Part shown: piece by piece, positions 33,877-43,377 of the stretch
How the letters are laid out: each line of letters begins with the position of its first letter
Numbering within the stretch: position 1 is the stretch's first letter
DNA from: JBMOPD01 sp049323615
GTDB taxonomy: Bacteria > Bacillota > Desulfotomaculia > Desulfotomaculales > Desulfocucumaceae
Direction: 5' to 3'
Length of the DNA: 64,000 nt
Assembly (NCBI GenBank): GCA_049323615.1
Contig: JBMOPD010000007.1
Span: 1-64,000 of the forward strand
Program-made: the position numbers and the translations under genes
The notes under the pieces: generated by a model
Told to the model about the DNA's origin: nothing
What the model saw: only the letters and a program-made list of their open reading frames with translations
Database searches by the model: none

Positions 33877-34155
33877 GTGCCCAACAAAGATGATGTTGTT
33901 AAAGCTCCTTACTCCCAATTTAAGTTTACTACTAAAGGAGCAATCCTTACATCAGTCATAGCTTTGGCTTATATTGGAACATGGCTCCCTCATTTCGGCA
34001 TATTTAACAGTCTGGTCTGGATTGGCCCATTCACGCTACCTATGTTATGGATTTTAGCATTGAATATTGTTACAACACTGGGGGTTCTTGCTATTTACAA
34101 GTTTTATTTTAAGCCGTTTTTTGAGAAATATGAGAATAGCCATCAGCCGCTATAA
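33877..34155 (+). CDS. Small membrane protein, likely partner of the symporter
   Basis: This 92-residue protein has two hydrophobic helices (about residues 22-42 and 46-70) and charged ends. It starts at GTG 33877, placed by GGAGGTGA five bases upstream. It is the first gene after the sigma-54 promoter and lies 21 bases before a sodium:solute symporter. This recalls the small YhdT or DUF4212 partners of other symporters, but I cannot assign it to either. A helper or stabilising subunit is the likely role. Confidence 0.7.
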   Translation: MPNKDDVVKAPYSQFKFTTKGAILTSVIALAYIGTWLPHFGIFNSLVWIGPFTLPMLWILALNIVTTLGVLAIYKFYFKPFFEKYENSHQPL

Positions 34156-34176
34156 CTGCCAAAAGGAGTTTTGAAA

Positions 34177-35706
34177 ATGGATATAAGTACGTTGACGCTT
34201 TTAGTTGTTGGAGTAGTCCTGGGCTTTCTTGCCTTAATAAGTTACCTGGCATCAAAGTATTCTTTGCCTACACCAAACGATTTTTACCTGGCCGGTCGTA
34301 CTCTTGGAACACCTATACTGTTAATGAATATGGGGGCCACCTACTTCAGCGCTTGGACAATTTTAGGCGCAGTAGGCTCCTTTTATCGTTCAGGAGTGAG
34401 TTTCATGGTTTTTCCGGCCTGGACCATAATTCACGCCGTCCTTATTTGGGTTTTGGGAGTAAGAATATGGCTGCTGGGCAAAAAGAAAGGGTTTATTACA
34501 CCCGGTGACATGATGGAGGATTATTACGGAAGTCCTGTTTTAAGAGTGCTGTTCGCCGTCCTTGGTATCATAGCTCTGGTTCCTTACATGCTGATTCAAG
34601 TTACGGGAGGCGCTTTGACCTTTGAAGCCTTAACAAAGGGAGAAATATCTTACGGCATGGGAGTTATTATTACTTCCGTTTTAGTTTGTATATTTGTTAT
34701 TATCGCGGGATTCAGGGGAACAGCCTGGACGGATACCGCAATGGGCATTTTCTTTGGTACAACTCTGTTAGGAATAGCTGTTTATTTTATAAACCATGCA
34801 GGTGGACTTGGGGCTTTAAAGACAGTTGCTGATGTTAATAGTTCAGTACTGATCAGTAACTGTCAATGGAAGGGGACAATGGGCACAGCTACGGGCCTGT
34901 TATTAGGGTTTATCATTATGCCTCACATGTGGCAAAAATACTATGCGGCCAGATCCCCGCGTGTCCTTGCGCAAGTATCAATTTTTACGCCATTTTGGAA
35001 CTCATGGCTAATGGCAATCGTACCCTTCTTTATAGGAGTTTTGTCCCATGTGCCCGGCCTTGTACCCGGACTTACCGTTAAAAATAGTGATACCATAGTT
35101 CCTTTGTTTTTCGCCCATTATTCACCCGTTTTCGGTACCTTTGTCGCAGCGGCAATATTAACATTTGCCATCTCGACCATAAATTCCCAACTACTAACAT
35201 CCAGCAGTTTAATCACCCAGGATATCTATACCAGGTTTTTTAATAAAAACAGCTCTGAAAAACAGATAACTTTAATAGGGAAATTTGTAGTGGTCATACT
35301 TACCGGCATAATTCTGGGGCTTGCCTTCACGCCCGGAGGGGCTGGTTACCTGATTCCGGTGGCAAACCTGGGTTTTGCCATAGGTATTCAACTTTTACCC
35401 GCATCTCTTGGGCCACTGTACTGGCCCCGCGGAACAAAGGAGGGGGCTATTGCAAGTATTATAGCGGGTGAGATTGTGGTTATTATTTCACAATTCATTC
35501 TGCCTTTTGGCATTCACCCGACTGTAAATGGCTTAATTGCCGCTTCGGTGACATATTATATTGTAAGTAAATTAACAAAGCCGATTCCCTACGAAAAACA
35601 ACTTGAATACCACGGCTACCTTACCGAATCCCTATGCGGCGAGAATGCCATTTCAGTTAAAACAGCTATTTCAACTCAGATAAGCGGAGGAACGTCTAAT
35701 GTTTAA
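34177..35706 (+). CDS. Sodium:solute symporter family transporter
   Basis: This 509-residue membrane protein with about thirteen helices belongs to the SSS family (PanF/PutP relatives). Characteristic segments are DFYLAGRTLGTPILLMNMGA (about residue 35), FRGTAWTDTAMGIFFG (about 185), and AAILTFAISTINSQLLTSSS (about 325), whose Ser/Thr residues usually bind sodium. ATG 34177 follows AAGGAG; an in-frame TTG two codons earlier is less likely. It presumably imports the nitrile or the acid handled by the nitrilase whose gene overlaps its 3' end by eight bases. Confidence 0.9.
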   Translation: MDISTLTLLVVGVVLGFLALISYLASKYSLPTPNDFYLAGRTLGTPILLMNMGATYFSAWTILGAVGSFYRSGVSFMVFPAWTIIHAVLIWVLGVRIWLLGKKKGFITPGDMMEDYYGSPVLRVLFAVLGIIALVPYMLIQVTGGALTFEALTKGEISYGMGVIITSVLVCIFVIIAGFRGTAWTDTAMGIFFGTTLLGIAVYFINHAGGLGALKTVADVNSSVLISNCQWKGTMGTATGLLLGFIIMPHMWQKYYAARSPRVLAQVSIFTPFWNSWLMAIVPFFIGVLSHVPGLVPGLTVKNSDTIVPLFFAHYSPVFGTFVAAAILTFAISTINSQLLTSSSLITQDIYTRFFNKNSSEKQITLIGKFVVVILTGIILGLAFTPGGAGYLIPVANLGFAIGIQLLPASLGPLYWPRGTKEGAIASIIAGEIVVIISQFILPFGIHPTVNGLIAASVTYYIVSKLTKPIPYEKQLEYHGYLTESLCGENAISVKTAISTQISGGTSNV

Positions 35707-36745
35707 TCAGCAAAAATTTACTGCGGCTGTAGCCCAAATATCACCCGTATTCCCATTGAACAAGAAGGCATCCACAGATAAAGCCTGTGAATTTATTAAT
35801 GAAGCAGCAAAAAAAGGAGCAAAGGTTATTGTTTTCCCGGAATGCTATCTCCCTACCTACCCCAACTGGTCGATAGACCTTTCAAATCCCAACGAATGGG
35901 CATTAAATTTAAGAAATTTGACTTATAATTCCGTGGAAGTGGACGGCCCGGAAATTTCAAGGATCGGGGATACAGCCAGAAAATCCGGCATTTACGTGGT
36001 TATCGGTATTAACGAAAGGCAGAAGCCCTATGACGGGGTGTTATACAATTCACTGGTATTTATAGGTAATGACGGGAATGTGCACCTGACGCACCGTAAA
36101 GTATTTCCTTCAAACAGAGAGAAGGTCTTTCACCGGAGGGGTGACGGGACGACATTAAAGGTACTAGAAACACCTTTTGGTAGGCTGGGTGGACTTATTT
36201 GCTACGAACATCTTCAGCCCCTACTCAAGTACGCCTTGATTTCCCAGGGAGAGCAAATACATTGCGCATCGTGGCCGGGGTGGCCAAATTTCCCGGGTGG
36301 GAGAAGCAATATACATATAATCGATATAGCATCCAGGCAATATGCGCTTGAAGGACAAAACTTTGTTTTAATTTCCTCCCTTTATATATCCCCCGAAGAC
36401 GGTGAGAAGGCTGGTTTCGGAAACGCAAGCTGGTCATTCTTTGGCGGAAGCGGGATAATCAACCCCAGCGGTGAGTATATTGCAGGGCCGGTGTACGACA
36501 AAGAGGATATCATATACGGCGAGATCGACTTAGGCCTTATTCCCCTTAGAAAAGCAGCCGTAGACACCACCGGACGGGATGCCAGATGGAATATAATAAA
36601 CCTGAATATTAACGCCCGTGAAGAACAACCGATAAATTATAGCTCTAAAATGCCAAAGCAAGAGAACATAAGTGAAATAGTAGATAACTTGAAAAAAATA
36701 ACATCAATGCTGGGGAATATTTTGGAGCAAACCAATAACAGTTAA
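35699..36745 (+). CDS. Nitrilase
   Basis: This 348-residue carbon-nitrogen hydrolase probably converts a nitrile to acid and ammonia. The catalytic triad is visible: Glu in VIVFPECYLPTYPNW (about residue 48), Lys in LTHRKVFPSNREKVF (about 133), and Cys in GGLICYEHLQPLLKYAL (about 167). The surrounding residues and length fit true nitrilases and cyanide-degrading relatives better than amidases. GGAGGAACG precedes ATG 35699, which overlaps the symporter gene. Aliphatic or aromatic substrate preference cannot be read from sequence. Confidence 0.9.
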   Translation: MFNQQKFTAAVAQISPVFPLNKKASTDKACEFINEAAKKGAKVIVFPECYLPTYPNWSIDLSNPNEWALNLRNLTYNSVEVDGPEISRIGDTARKSGIYVVIGINERQKPYDGVLYNSLVFIGNDGNVHLTHRKVFPSNREKVFHRRGDGTTLKVLETPFGRLGGLICYEHLQPLLKYALISQGEQIHCASWPGWPNFPGGRSNIHIIDIASRQYALEGQNFVLISSLYISPEDGEKAGFGNASWSFFGGSGIINPSGEYIAGPVYDKEDIIYGEIDLGLIPLRKAAVDTTGRDARWNIINLNINAREEQPINYSSKMPKQENISEIVDNLKKITSMLGNILEQTNNS

Positions 36746-36825
36746 GGTTAAGGAAAGCCGGCTACTTCTCCGGAAGAGCCACAGGGATCCCGTTTTATAA
36801 ATCCCAGTTTCCCCCAAAATATTAA

Positions 36826-36855
36826 GGGGCTGACTTGGAAGTCGGCCCCTTTTTC
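36826..36855 (+). terminator. Terminator of the nitrilase operon
   Basis: GGGGCTGACTT-GG-AAGTCGGCCCC (one T-G wobble) is followed by TTTTT, about 80 bases past the nitrilase stop. Confidence 0.85.
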
Positions 36856-36963
36856 GTATCGTAATAAAATATTACTGATTTAAAGATATTTTTTAATACT
36901 TTAGTGGTGCAAAGCTCCCGCCAATAGATATGACTGAAAATGGAATGCTGCCCTGTTTTGGGC

Positions 36964-37494
36964 TTACTCGGAAGCCAAAGCTGACTCGCCTGATATTGCA
37001 GTTTTACCCCTGATACGTTTGTAATAATGTATCAGCCAGCGGTCGATACCATAGTGGTAAGCCGCCGGCCCCGCAATCAGAAGTATAATAGCCACAGTGT
37101 ACATTACCGGGTTGCTACTGGCGCTTCCCGCCAGCATATAATTAAGGTTCATGAAGGCGCCGACTATCAAGGAAAAGACTGTCAATGTCCCCAGAATCAA
37201 AGCAATTCCCGTCAAAATTTCACCGAAAACCACCACCTTGGCAAACCAGGCATAATGCTCCCCATCCAGCAGGCCCTGGATAAAAGCCTTATACCACCCG
37301 TACTTTATAGCCGGCGTGCTGTTAGGTAAGGCCCCCACCGCTTTGGCCCAATAACCTTTTAAGGCAGCTCCGCTAGCCATCCAATTTGGGTCGGAAATTT
37401 TATGCAAACCAGCCTGCAGCCATTGCCATCCTATCCAAATCCTCAGTAAAGTCCAAACTACACTAAAACGGTTGCTCCGCAAAATACCAAGCAA
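36964..37494 (-). CDS. DoxX/DoxD-family membrane protein
   Basis: This 176-residue protein has four hydrophobic helices. The opening LLRIWIGWQWLQAGLHKISD (about residue 16) and the GEILTGIALILGTLT segment (about 95) are typical of the DoxX family, whose members include the thiosulfate:quinone oxidoreductase subunit DoxD. Most relatives are uncharacterised and some serve redox homeostasis. It starts at TTG 37494 behind GGGGGAG. It is adjacent to, and codirectional with, a NarL-type two-component system. Confidence 0.85.
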   Translation of the reverse strand: MLGILRSNRFSVVWTLLRIWIGWQWLQAGLHKISDPNWMASGAALKGYWAKAVGALPNSTPAIKYGWYKAFIQGLLDGEHYAWFAKVVVFGEILTGIALILGTLTVFSLIVGAFMNLNYMLAGSASSNPVMYTVAIILLIAGPAAYHYGIDRWLIHYYKRIRGKTAISGESALASE

Positions 37495-37637
37495 GTATGA
37501 CTCCCCCCCTTTGTTATCAATTACTTATCTCAACTATAAATCATGGCGGGAGTCATTCCTATCAATCCCCGGCCTTATTTTAACCTGGGGTATACACCCT
37601 AAGGTGAGATGCCTACCGCTATCCACCGGTACACATT

Positions 37638-38309
37638 TCAGTCACCCAACTCTTCCAGGCTTAACAGGCCACTTTTGATGGCGTATTTGACCAGATCCAC
37701 CCGATCGTGGATGCCGAGCTTTTGCATCAAGTTGGCCCGGTGCGCCTGGACTGTTTTCACGCTGATATAAAGGCGCTGGGCAATCTCGACGTTAGTCAGC
37801 CCCTTGGCTACCAGCCTTAATATCTCCCTTTCCCGCTGGGTAAGTTTATGGCCGCCCTCTAACCGCCTATACTCTTCAGCTACCTCTTCTTTCTGCAAGC
37901 GATCCACTACCCGCCTGGTAATAGCCGGGTCCAGATAACCCTCCCCCCGGGTCACCAGGCGAATAGCTTTTACCAGTTCCGCCACCCCGGCCCTTTTGAG
38001 TACATATCCTGCTGCCCCTGCTTTCAGCGCCTGTATTACCATCTTTTCTTCATCGAACATGCTAAGGATAATAATTTTTATGCCGGGAATAGATTCCCGC
38101 AGCGCGCGCGTCGCTTCTACGCCACTCATGTTTTGCAGGCGCAGGTCCATAATCACAACCTGGGGGCCGGTCCTGGCCGCCACCTCGACGACCTCTTCCC
38201 CATGGTCAGCTTCTCCCACTATTTCGATATCTCCTTCAGCCGCCAGGAGGACTTTTAAGCCCTCCCTTACAACCGCATGGTCATCCACCAACATAACCCT
38301 GATGGTCAA
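37638..38309 (-). CDS. NarL/FixJ-type response regulator
   Basis: This 223-residue transcription factor has a receiver domain (residues 1-120) with the acidic pocket VDDH, phospho-acceptor Asp in VVIMDLRLQNMSG (about 54) and Lys in LKRAGV (about 104). The LuxR-type helix-turn-helix at about 155-215 reads LTQREREILRLVAKGLTNVEI. Its start lies inside the kinase gene (29-base overlap), showing a single transcript. Target genes are unknown. Confidence 0.95.
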   Translation of the reverse strand: MTIRVMLVDDHAVVREGLKVLLAAEGDIEIVGEADHGEEVVEVAARTGPQVVIMDLRLQNMSGVEATRALRESIPGIKIIILSMFDEEKMVIQALKAGAAGYVLKRAGVAELVKAIRLVTRGEGYLDPAITRRVVDRLQKEEVAEEYRRLEGGHKLTQREREILRLVAKGLTNVEIAQRLYISVKTVQAHRANLMQKLGIHDRVDLVKYAIKSGLLSLEELGD

Positions 38310-39744
38310 GGTTACTCCCCCCTGCTAAAACTTCGTAGGGCAACCATAAAACAACCTCCGTGCCTTGCCCAGGAACGCTTTTGATATCCACCCAACCCCC
38401 CGCTAAGGCTGCCCGCTCACGCAGATTAAGAATTCCCAGGCCCCGGGAAGAAATGTTTCCCGGAACAAAGCCCACTCCGTTATCCCGGATGGCCAGCCGT
38501 AAGCCGATGGGTCCTGAATCAAGTTCCACCTCTACCCTTTTGGCCGATGCATGACGACGGATGTTGCTTAAAATCTCGGCTGCCATGTGGTAAAAGTGTT
38601 CCCGCTGGGTGGCTGTCATGGTCTTCTTCTGACTGCCCCGGCGGCGAAAATCCGGTATCAGCCTGGTGGTAGCTGTAAAATCAGCCAGCAGGTCCTCAAT
38701 AATAACGACAGGGTTCTCCGGTAAACTGGAAGAAAACTTTAGCTCCTGCAAATAATGACGCAGTTCGGAAATAATGGCATCGGCCCGCCCTCTCAGCTCT
38801 TTAAGCCTGCTCGCACAGGCATCGGAATCCTTTTTTAATAAACTCAAAGCGTAATCCAACCCTAAGGCCAGGCCGTAAATAGCCTGGATTGCGCCATCGT
38901 GCAAATCCCGCCGGATACGCTCCTTTTCCAGCCAGATAAGCTCCCGCTGCTGAAAAGCCTCCAGCCGGTTCCTGTTTTCTATCTCGTATAAATCCAGACT
39001 GCGGATAACAAAGTAGACCATGAAAACTCCTGCTGTAGCCCGTAATAACTGAACCGGTAAGCCTAAATTCAGAACCAGGGATGTATTAAGAAAACTGGCC
39101 AAGGGAAAAGAAGCCGGAGGAACCACCAGACCCCCGGCGAAAGCATAAAAGGCAAAGATTAAGGAAGCACCAAAAAGGCTGCGTTCCAGAGGAGGATATT
39201 TCAGTTCCCGAATTTCATGCCGTTGGAAATAAAAGCCGAGGGAAGTCAGGATGGCCCCGGGGAATGCCAACAGGTAACGGGAAGCAATTTCGGCAACACC
39301 AAGCCATTCCGCTGGCGGAGTTGAGTCGGTCGGGTACCTAAAGATAAAAATCCAGATCCACAAACCAAATAAAGAAGCAGGCAACCACCGCAACCATCGC
39401 GGCCAACCCCGGATGCTGACCAGGAGGGTACTGCCAAAAGTAAAAAGAAAAGCAAAAGAAACGGCAATCAGGATTGCATGACTGCCGTTTAATACAGCGC
39501 CCCTAAGAGTTTCCCATCCTCCCACTTCCAAGCTGGGGGGAAAAAAAATATAAGCCCATTCAGCGATACCGTGGATTAGGCCAAAGCCAGCCAGAAACGG
39601 CAGGTGCCGGCCCAGGTGGAAGGTGCTGGGGCGCCTGACATGAAAGGCAATACTAAAACCCATAAGAAAAAAGGCCAGGCCATAGATAAAAAAAACAAGA
39701 AACCAGTTATGACTTAAAAAACTCCGTACGGCACCTTCCAATGT
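38281..39744 (-). CDS. NarX-type sensor histidine kinase with multi-helix membrane sensor
   Basis: The protein has about 487 residues. Roughly seven to eight hydrophobic helices fill the first 260 residues, a signal-sensing membrane domain with no large extracellular loop. The HisKA_3 motif RRDLHDGAIQAIYGLALGLD carries the phosphorylated His (about residue 285), and the ATPase boxes are AIRDNGVGFVPG and RGLGILNLRERAALAGG. TTG 39744 is preferred because GGGGGTGA precedes it; a TTG or GTG slightly upstream is possible. It overlaps its response regulator gene. The signal is unknown. Confidence 0.9.
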   Translation of the reverse strand, partial: TLEGAVRSFLSHNWFLVFFIYGLAFFLMGFSIAFHVRRPSTFHLGRHLPFLAGFGLIHGIAEWAYIFFPPSLEVGGWETLRGAVLNGSHAILIAVSFAFLFTFGSTLLVSIRGWPRWLRWLPASLFGLWIWIFIFRYPTDSTPPAEWLGVAEIASRYLLAFPGAILTSLGFYFQRHEIRELKYPPLERSLFGASLIFAFYAFAGGLVVPPASFPLASFLNTSLVLNLGLPVQLLRATAGVFMVYFVIRSLDLYEIENRNRLEAFQQRELIWLEKERIRRDLHDGAIQAIYGLALGLDYALSLLKKDSDACASRLKELRGRADAIISELRHYLQELKFSSSLPENPVVIIEDLLADFTATTRLIPDFRRRGSQKKTMTATQREHFYHMAAEILSNIRRHASAKRVEVELDSGPIGLRLAIRDNGVGFVPGNISSRGLGILNLRERAALAGGWVDIKSVPGQGTEVVLWLPYEVLAGGSNLDHQGYVGG

Positions 39745-39833
39745 CTTCACCCCCAAGATTTGCTTCTCCCGCTTCGATACTTGACCTATGAATCTTCGGC
39801 AGACAAATACCCCAGAGGCTGAAGTTTAACAAT

Positions 39834-39862
39834 AGTTTAGTCAAATCTGTATTTTCCGTCAA
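39834..39862 (-). promoter_or_regulatory. Probable promoter of the two-component operon
   Basis: On the minus strand TTGACG, a 17-base spacer and TAAACT lie about 90 bases before the kinase start. Confidence 0.5.
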
Positions 39863-39985
39863 TTACCGGAGGCCAAGTTCTGTTATCGGACTTTGGTTCC
39901 TATGTCTAAAGGGCGCTGGTTGTTCATCTCTCCCCACTTGCCCGGGGGCTTCCGACGAGGGCGTATCCGAACCTGGTGTTGTAAA

Positions 39986-41584
39986 TCAAAGGGATGCATC
40001 TGGGGCCGGGCCGCCCCCTTTGCTACCCTGGTTCATCAGGTGGGCGTACCTGGCCTTTTCTTTCTGCCTGGCCTCCTCCACCTTTTTCCTGGAAAGCGGG
40101 AGAATAAGCGGAATGGTTAAAAAAGCGATCAGGGCGCTGACCAGCAGGGCGTCCGCGATGCCCATGACCATGGCCTGCTTCTGCACCACCATGTTCATGT
40201 ACCCCAGCGCCGCGGCGTCACCGTTTCCGGGACCGGTAAAGGTGTTGGCCAGGGAATTGAGCCGGTGGTAGGTCTCCACCGCCGCCGGGGAAGTCCAGTT
40301 TACCCCGTCGGCCAGCCAGGCCGCGTGATAGACCTGCCTGTTCAGCATGACATAGGTCATGTAGGCAATCCCCAGGGAGGCCGAGATCTGCCTGACCAGG
40401 TTGTTAATGGCCGATGCCTGGCCCACCAGCAGCGGCGGAATGGTGTTCATGCCGGCGGTGGATATGGGCATCATGCCCAGGCCCAGGCCAACCGCCCTCA
40501 GCACCAGCAGGATCTGCAGGGAACGGTAGCTGGTCTCCAGGGTGATAAAACTCAGCATGTAGGTGAAGAAGCCGGCTATGGCTATTCCCACCAGGCCCAG
40601 GGGCAGGGCGCCGATCTTGTCAAACAGCCGGCCGCTGATGGGCATCATAAAGCCGGTGACCAGGGCCATGGGCATTATTAAAAGGCCGGTCTGCATGGGG
40701 GTAAGTCCCTGCAGGCTCTGGCAATACAGGGGCACCAGGAATATGGCGGCAAACATGGCGATAGTTAAAAAACTGGTGGCGGCGATGCTGGCGCTGAAGA
40801 CCGGGTTTTTAAAAAGCTTGATATCCAGCATGGGATAGGGGACTTGCAGTTCCCAGAGGCAGAAAAGGAGCAGAAAAAAACCGGCCAGGGTAAACAGGGT
40901 GACTATATACTGGGAAGTCCAGCCCTCCTTTTGTCCCTGACTTAAAGCCAGCAGGAGGGAAAAAAGCCCGGCGCTGGACAGTATGCTGCCCAGAACATCA
41001 AATTTCAGGCCTTTAATCAACGGAGTCTCGTCAATCATGGCATATGAAAGAATAACGGCAATGATTCCCACCGGTATGTTGATGGTGAAAATAAGGTGCC
41101 AGCTGTAATGGTCCACCAGGTAACCGCCCAGGGTGGGACCGACGGCAGGGGCCATGGTGGCGGCAATGCCCCACATGCCCATGGCCATCCCCATTTTCTG
41201 CCGGGGTACCATCCTGAAAATAATGGACATGCTCAGTGGAATGAGCATTCCCCCGCCCAGGGCCTGGACCACCCGGAAAGCCACCAGGGAGTCGTTGTTC
41301 CAGGCTATACCGCAGAGGGCCGATCCCAGTGTGAAGGCTATCAGGGCATATATGTATACCCTCTTGTAGCCGAACCTGTCTCCCAGGTAGCCCGTGACGG
41401 GCACCACGACCCCGGAGGTAAGCAGGTAGGCCGTCATCACCCACTGGATATCGTCCGGGGTTACCCCGAAAATGGACATCAGCCTGGGCAGGGCCACATT
41501 GACAATGCTTCCGTCCAGTATGGCCATAAAAGCCCCGAACACCAGCACAAACAGTCCTGCCCAGGGAAAGGGGCGGTCATTCAT
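39986..41584 (-). CDS. EmrB/QacA-type MFS drug exporter
   Basis: This 532-residue DHA2-family transporter has fourteen hydrophobic helices. It opens with the family motif FGAFMAILDGSIVNVALP (about residue 16); motif A LGDRFGYKRVYIYAL (about 61) and motif C-like PAVGPTLGGYLVDHYSW (about 135) follow. It exports drugs or metabolites in exchange for protons. Its ATG overlaps the stop of the EmrA-like gene, so the two are coupled. Confidence 0.93.
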   Translation of the reverse strand: MNDRPFPWAGLFVLVFGAFMAILDGSIVNVALPRLMSIFGVTPDDIQWVMTAYLLTSGVVVPVTGYLGDRFGYKRVYIYALIAFTLGSALCGIAWNNDSLVAFRVVQALGGGMLIPLSMSIIFRMVPRQKMGMAMGMWGIAATMAPAVGPTLGGYLVDHYSWHLIFTINIPVGIIAVILSYAMIDETPLIKGLKFDVLGSILSSAGLFSLLLALSQGQKEGWTSQYIVTLFTLAGFFLLLFCLWELQVPYPMLDIKLFKNPVFSASIAATSFLTIAMFAAIFLVPLYCQSLQGLTPMQTGLLIMPMALVTGFMMPISGRLFDKIGALPLGLVGIAIAGFFTYMLSFITLETSYRSLQILLVLRAVGLGLGMMPISTAGMNTIPPLLVGQASAINNLVRQISASLGIAYMTYVMLNRQVYHAAWLADGVNWTSPAAVETYHRLNSLANTFTGPGNGDAAALGYMNMVVQKQAMVMGIADALLVSALIAFLTIPLILPLSRKKVEEARQKEKARYAHLMNQGSKGGGPAPDASL

Positions 41585-42252
41585 TAACCAACCACCTGCT
41601 TGATGTATATTTTTACAAAGGCGTTGGTGCCGTACAAAAACTGACGGCCTTTAAAATCTTTCACCACTATCTTGACCGGAATCCTCTGCACCACCTTGGT
41701 GAAGTTGCCGGATGTATTGGTGGCGGGAAGAAGTGAAAAGGTTGACAGGGACGCCTCGCCTATTTTCTCCACCCGGCCGGCAAATTTTTGGCCGGGTATG
41801 GCGTCCACCGTTACATCCACCTTTTGTCCGGGCCTGACTGAAGCAAGCTTTGTTTCTTCCACGTTGGCCGTTATATAAAGGCTGAAGGGGTCAATGATCA
41901 TCAGCATGGTCTGGCCCGGCACGGCCATTTCCCCTGGATTGGCAATCTTTTTGATCACCACCCCGTCCGCCGGAGCCCTGGCCACCGCCAGGTCGGGGTT
42001 GGTTCCCGGCGGCAACAGGGTGTCGTCCAGCCTGACCAGCGCCTGGCCGGCCACAACCTTGTCTCCCTCTTCAACGTTGATACTGATTATCCTGCCTGAC
42101 ACCTGGGGGCTGACCCTGACAATGGCCCCGTCCACCCTGGCATCCTCGGTTTTTACATAATAGGCGTTGTTATACCAGTAATAAACGGTTATACCCAGCA
42201 GGGTGACCGCCATCAGCGCCAGGACTATATATATTTTCTTCTTGTTATTCAC
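41584..42252 (-). CDS. Short EmrA/HlyD-type membrane fusion protein
   Basis: This 222-residue periplasm-side or cell-surface adaptor has an N-terminal membrane anchor (about residues 7-25) and the EmrA motif YYVKTEDARVDGAIVRVSPQ (about 31). The lipoyl half-motifs SGRIISINVEEGDKVVAGQA and ARAPADGVVIKKIANPGE are joined by only about 20 residues. The roughly 100-residue alpha-helical hairpin found in normal EmrA is missing, making the protein about half the usual size. Its GTG start overlaps the upstream adaptor stop. It pairs with the EmrB-like exporter. Confidence 0.88.
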   Translation of the reverse strand: MNNKKKIYIVLALMAVTLLGITVYYWYNNAYYVKTEDARVDGAIVRVSPQVSGRIISINVEEGDKVVAGQALVRLDDTLLPPGTNPDLAVARAPADGVVIKKIANPGEMAVPGQTMLMIIDPFSLYITANVEETKLASVRPGQKVDVTVDAIPGQKFAGRVEKIGEASLSTFSLLPATNTSGNFTKVVQRIPVKIVVKDFKGRQFLYGTNAFVKIYIKQVVG

Positions 42253-43358
42253 GCAGCATCACCTTTTATTAATTTAACGGTCATTCCGTCCTCCAGCCTA
42301 CCGCTGCTGTACACCACCAGGTCCTGCCCCTCGCTTATTCCGTCCCTGACCACGGCGAACTTGTCGCTTATTTTTTCAACCTGCACGGGCACTTTGGACA
42401 CCTTGCCCTGGTTGTATATAAATACTGAATAATTGCCATTTTCGTCCACCAGTGCGGTCCTGGAAATAACGAACCGCTTTACCGCTCCTCCATCGGTATA
42501 CACCCGGGCGAACATTCCGGGCTTTACCGACAGGTCGGCGCCCGCCAGCTGGAATTTTACCTGGTATCCCCTGGTGGCCGGGTCAACGGTATAAGATATG
42601 GTTTTAACCCCGGCCTCCAGCATCCTGTCCACCGAATCCACATTCACGGCAACCTTCTGCCCCACTTTCAGGGAATTAACCTTTTTCTCATCCACGTAGG
42701 CCACCACCGCCACCCTGTCCAAATCGGCCACAAAGAATACCGCCTTGGTGGGTGAACAGACCTCGCCGGGGTTGATATACCTGGCGGTGACCACCCCGTC
42801 TATGGGGGAGGTAATGACGCTGTTGGCGTAGTTGGCCTCCACCGACTGCAGGGCGGCCCTGGCCTGGGCAAGCTTGTGGGGAGCCGTTTCCTCGGCCTGG
42901 ATCCTGGCCAGTTCGTAAGGCGCGGCATACTTGTTGTCAAAGTCGGCCTTTGAAAGGGCGCCGCTCTTGTACAGGGCCAACCCCCTCTCGTAGTTATCCC
43001 TGGCGGTGGCCAGGTCGATCCGGGCCTTTTTGACGCCGGCCTCGGCGTCTTTCACCGCCGCCATGTTTTGATCCCTGGCAGCCTCGATATCCGGCATGTC
43101 GATCCTCATCAGCACCTGTCCGGCCTTTACCCGGCTGCCCACTTCAACCGCGACCTCAGAGACCTTACCCCCTACCTTCGGCAAAACGGTTACCGAATCA
43201 AGAGCCTCAGTCTTCCCGGCAATATAATCGGTTCCGGCCGGAGTGCTGATCCTGACTTTTTCCGTGGCCACCTGTACGCCGGCCTCCCTGCCGACGCAGC
43301 CCTGAATAAAAAAAGATGCCAAAATCAGCACCACCGGAATATACCGCCCCAGTTTCAT
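42249..43358 (-). CDS. RND-type efflux adaptor lipoprotein (HlyD family)
   Basis: This 369-residue adaptor has a lipoprotein signal ending ILASFFIQGC (lipid Cys at about residue 21). The lipoyl domain halves are VLPKVGGKVSEVAVEVGSRV (about 58) and NSVITSPIDGVVTARYINPG (about 195), separated by an alpha-hairpin of normal length. Beta-barrel and membrane-proximal domains follow. It heads the operon with the short EmrA-like and EmrB-like genes and has its own promoter just after the RND pump gene. Which pump it serves is open. Confidence 0.9.
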   Translation of the reverse strand: MKLGRYIPVVLILASFFIQGCVGREAGVQVATEKVRISTPAGTDYIAGKTEALDSVTVLPKVGGKVSEVAVEVGSRVKAGQVLMRIDMPDIEAARDQNMAAVKDAEAGVKKARIDLATARDNYERGLALYKSGALSKADFDNKYAAPYELARIQAEETAPHKLAQARAALQSVEANYANSVITSPIDGVVTARYINPGEVCSPTKAVFFVADLDRVAVVAYVDEKKVNSLKVGQKVAVNVDSVDRMLEAGVKTISYTVDPATRGYQVKFQLAGADLSVKPGMFARVYTDGGAVKRFVISRTALVDENGNYSVFIYNQGKVSKVPVQVEKISDKFAVVRDGISEGQDLVVYSSGRLEDGMTVKLIKGDAA

Positions 43359-43377
43359 GCATATGTCCCCTCCTGCC

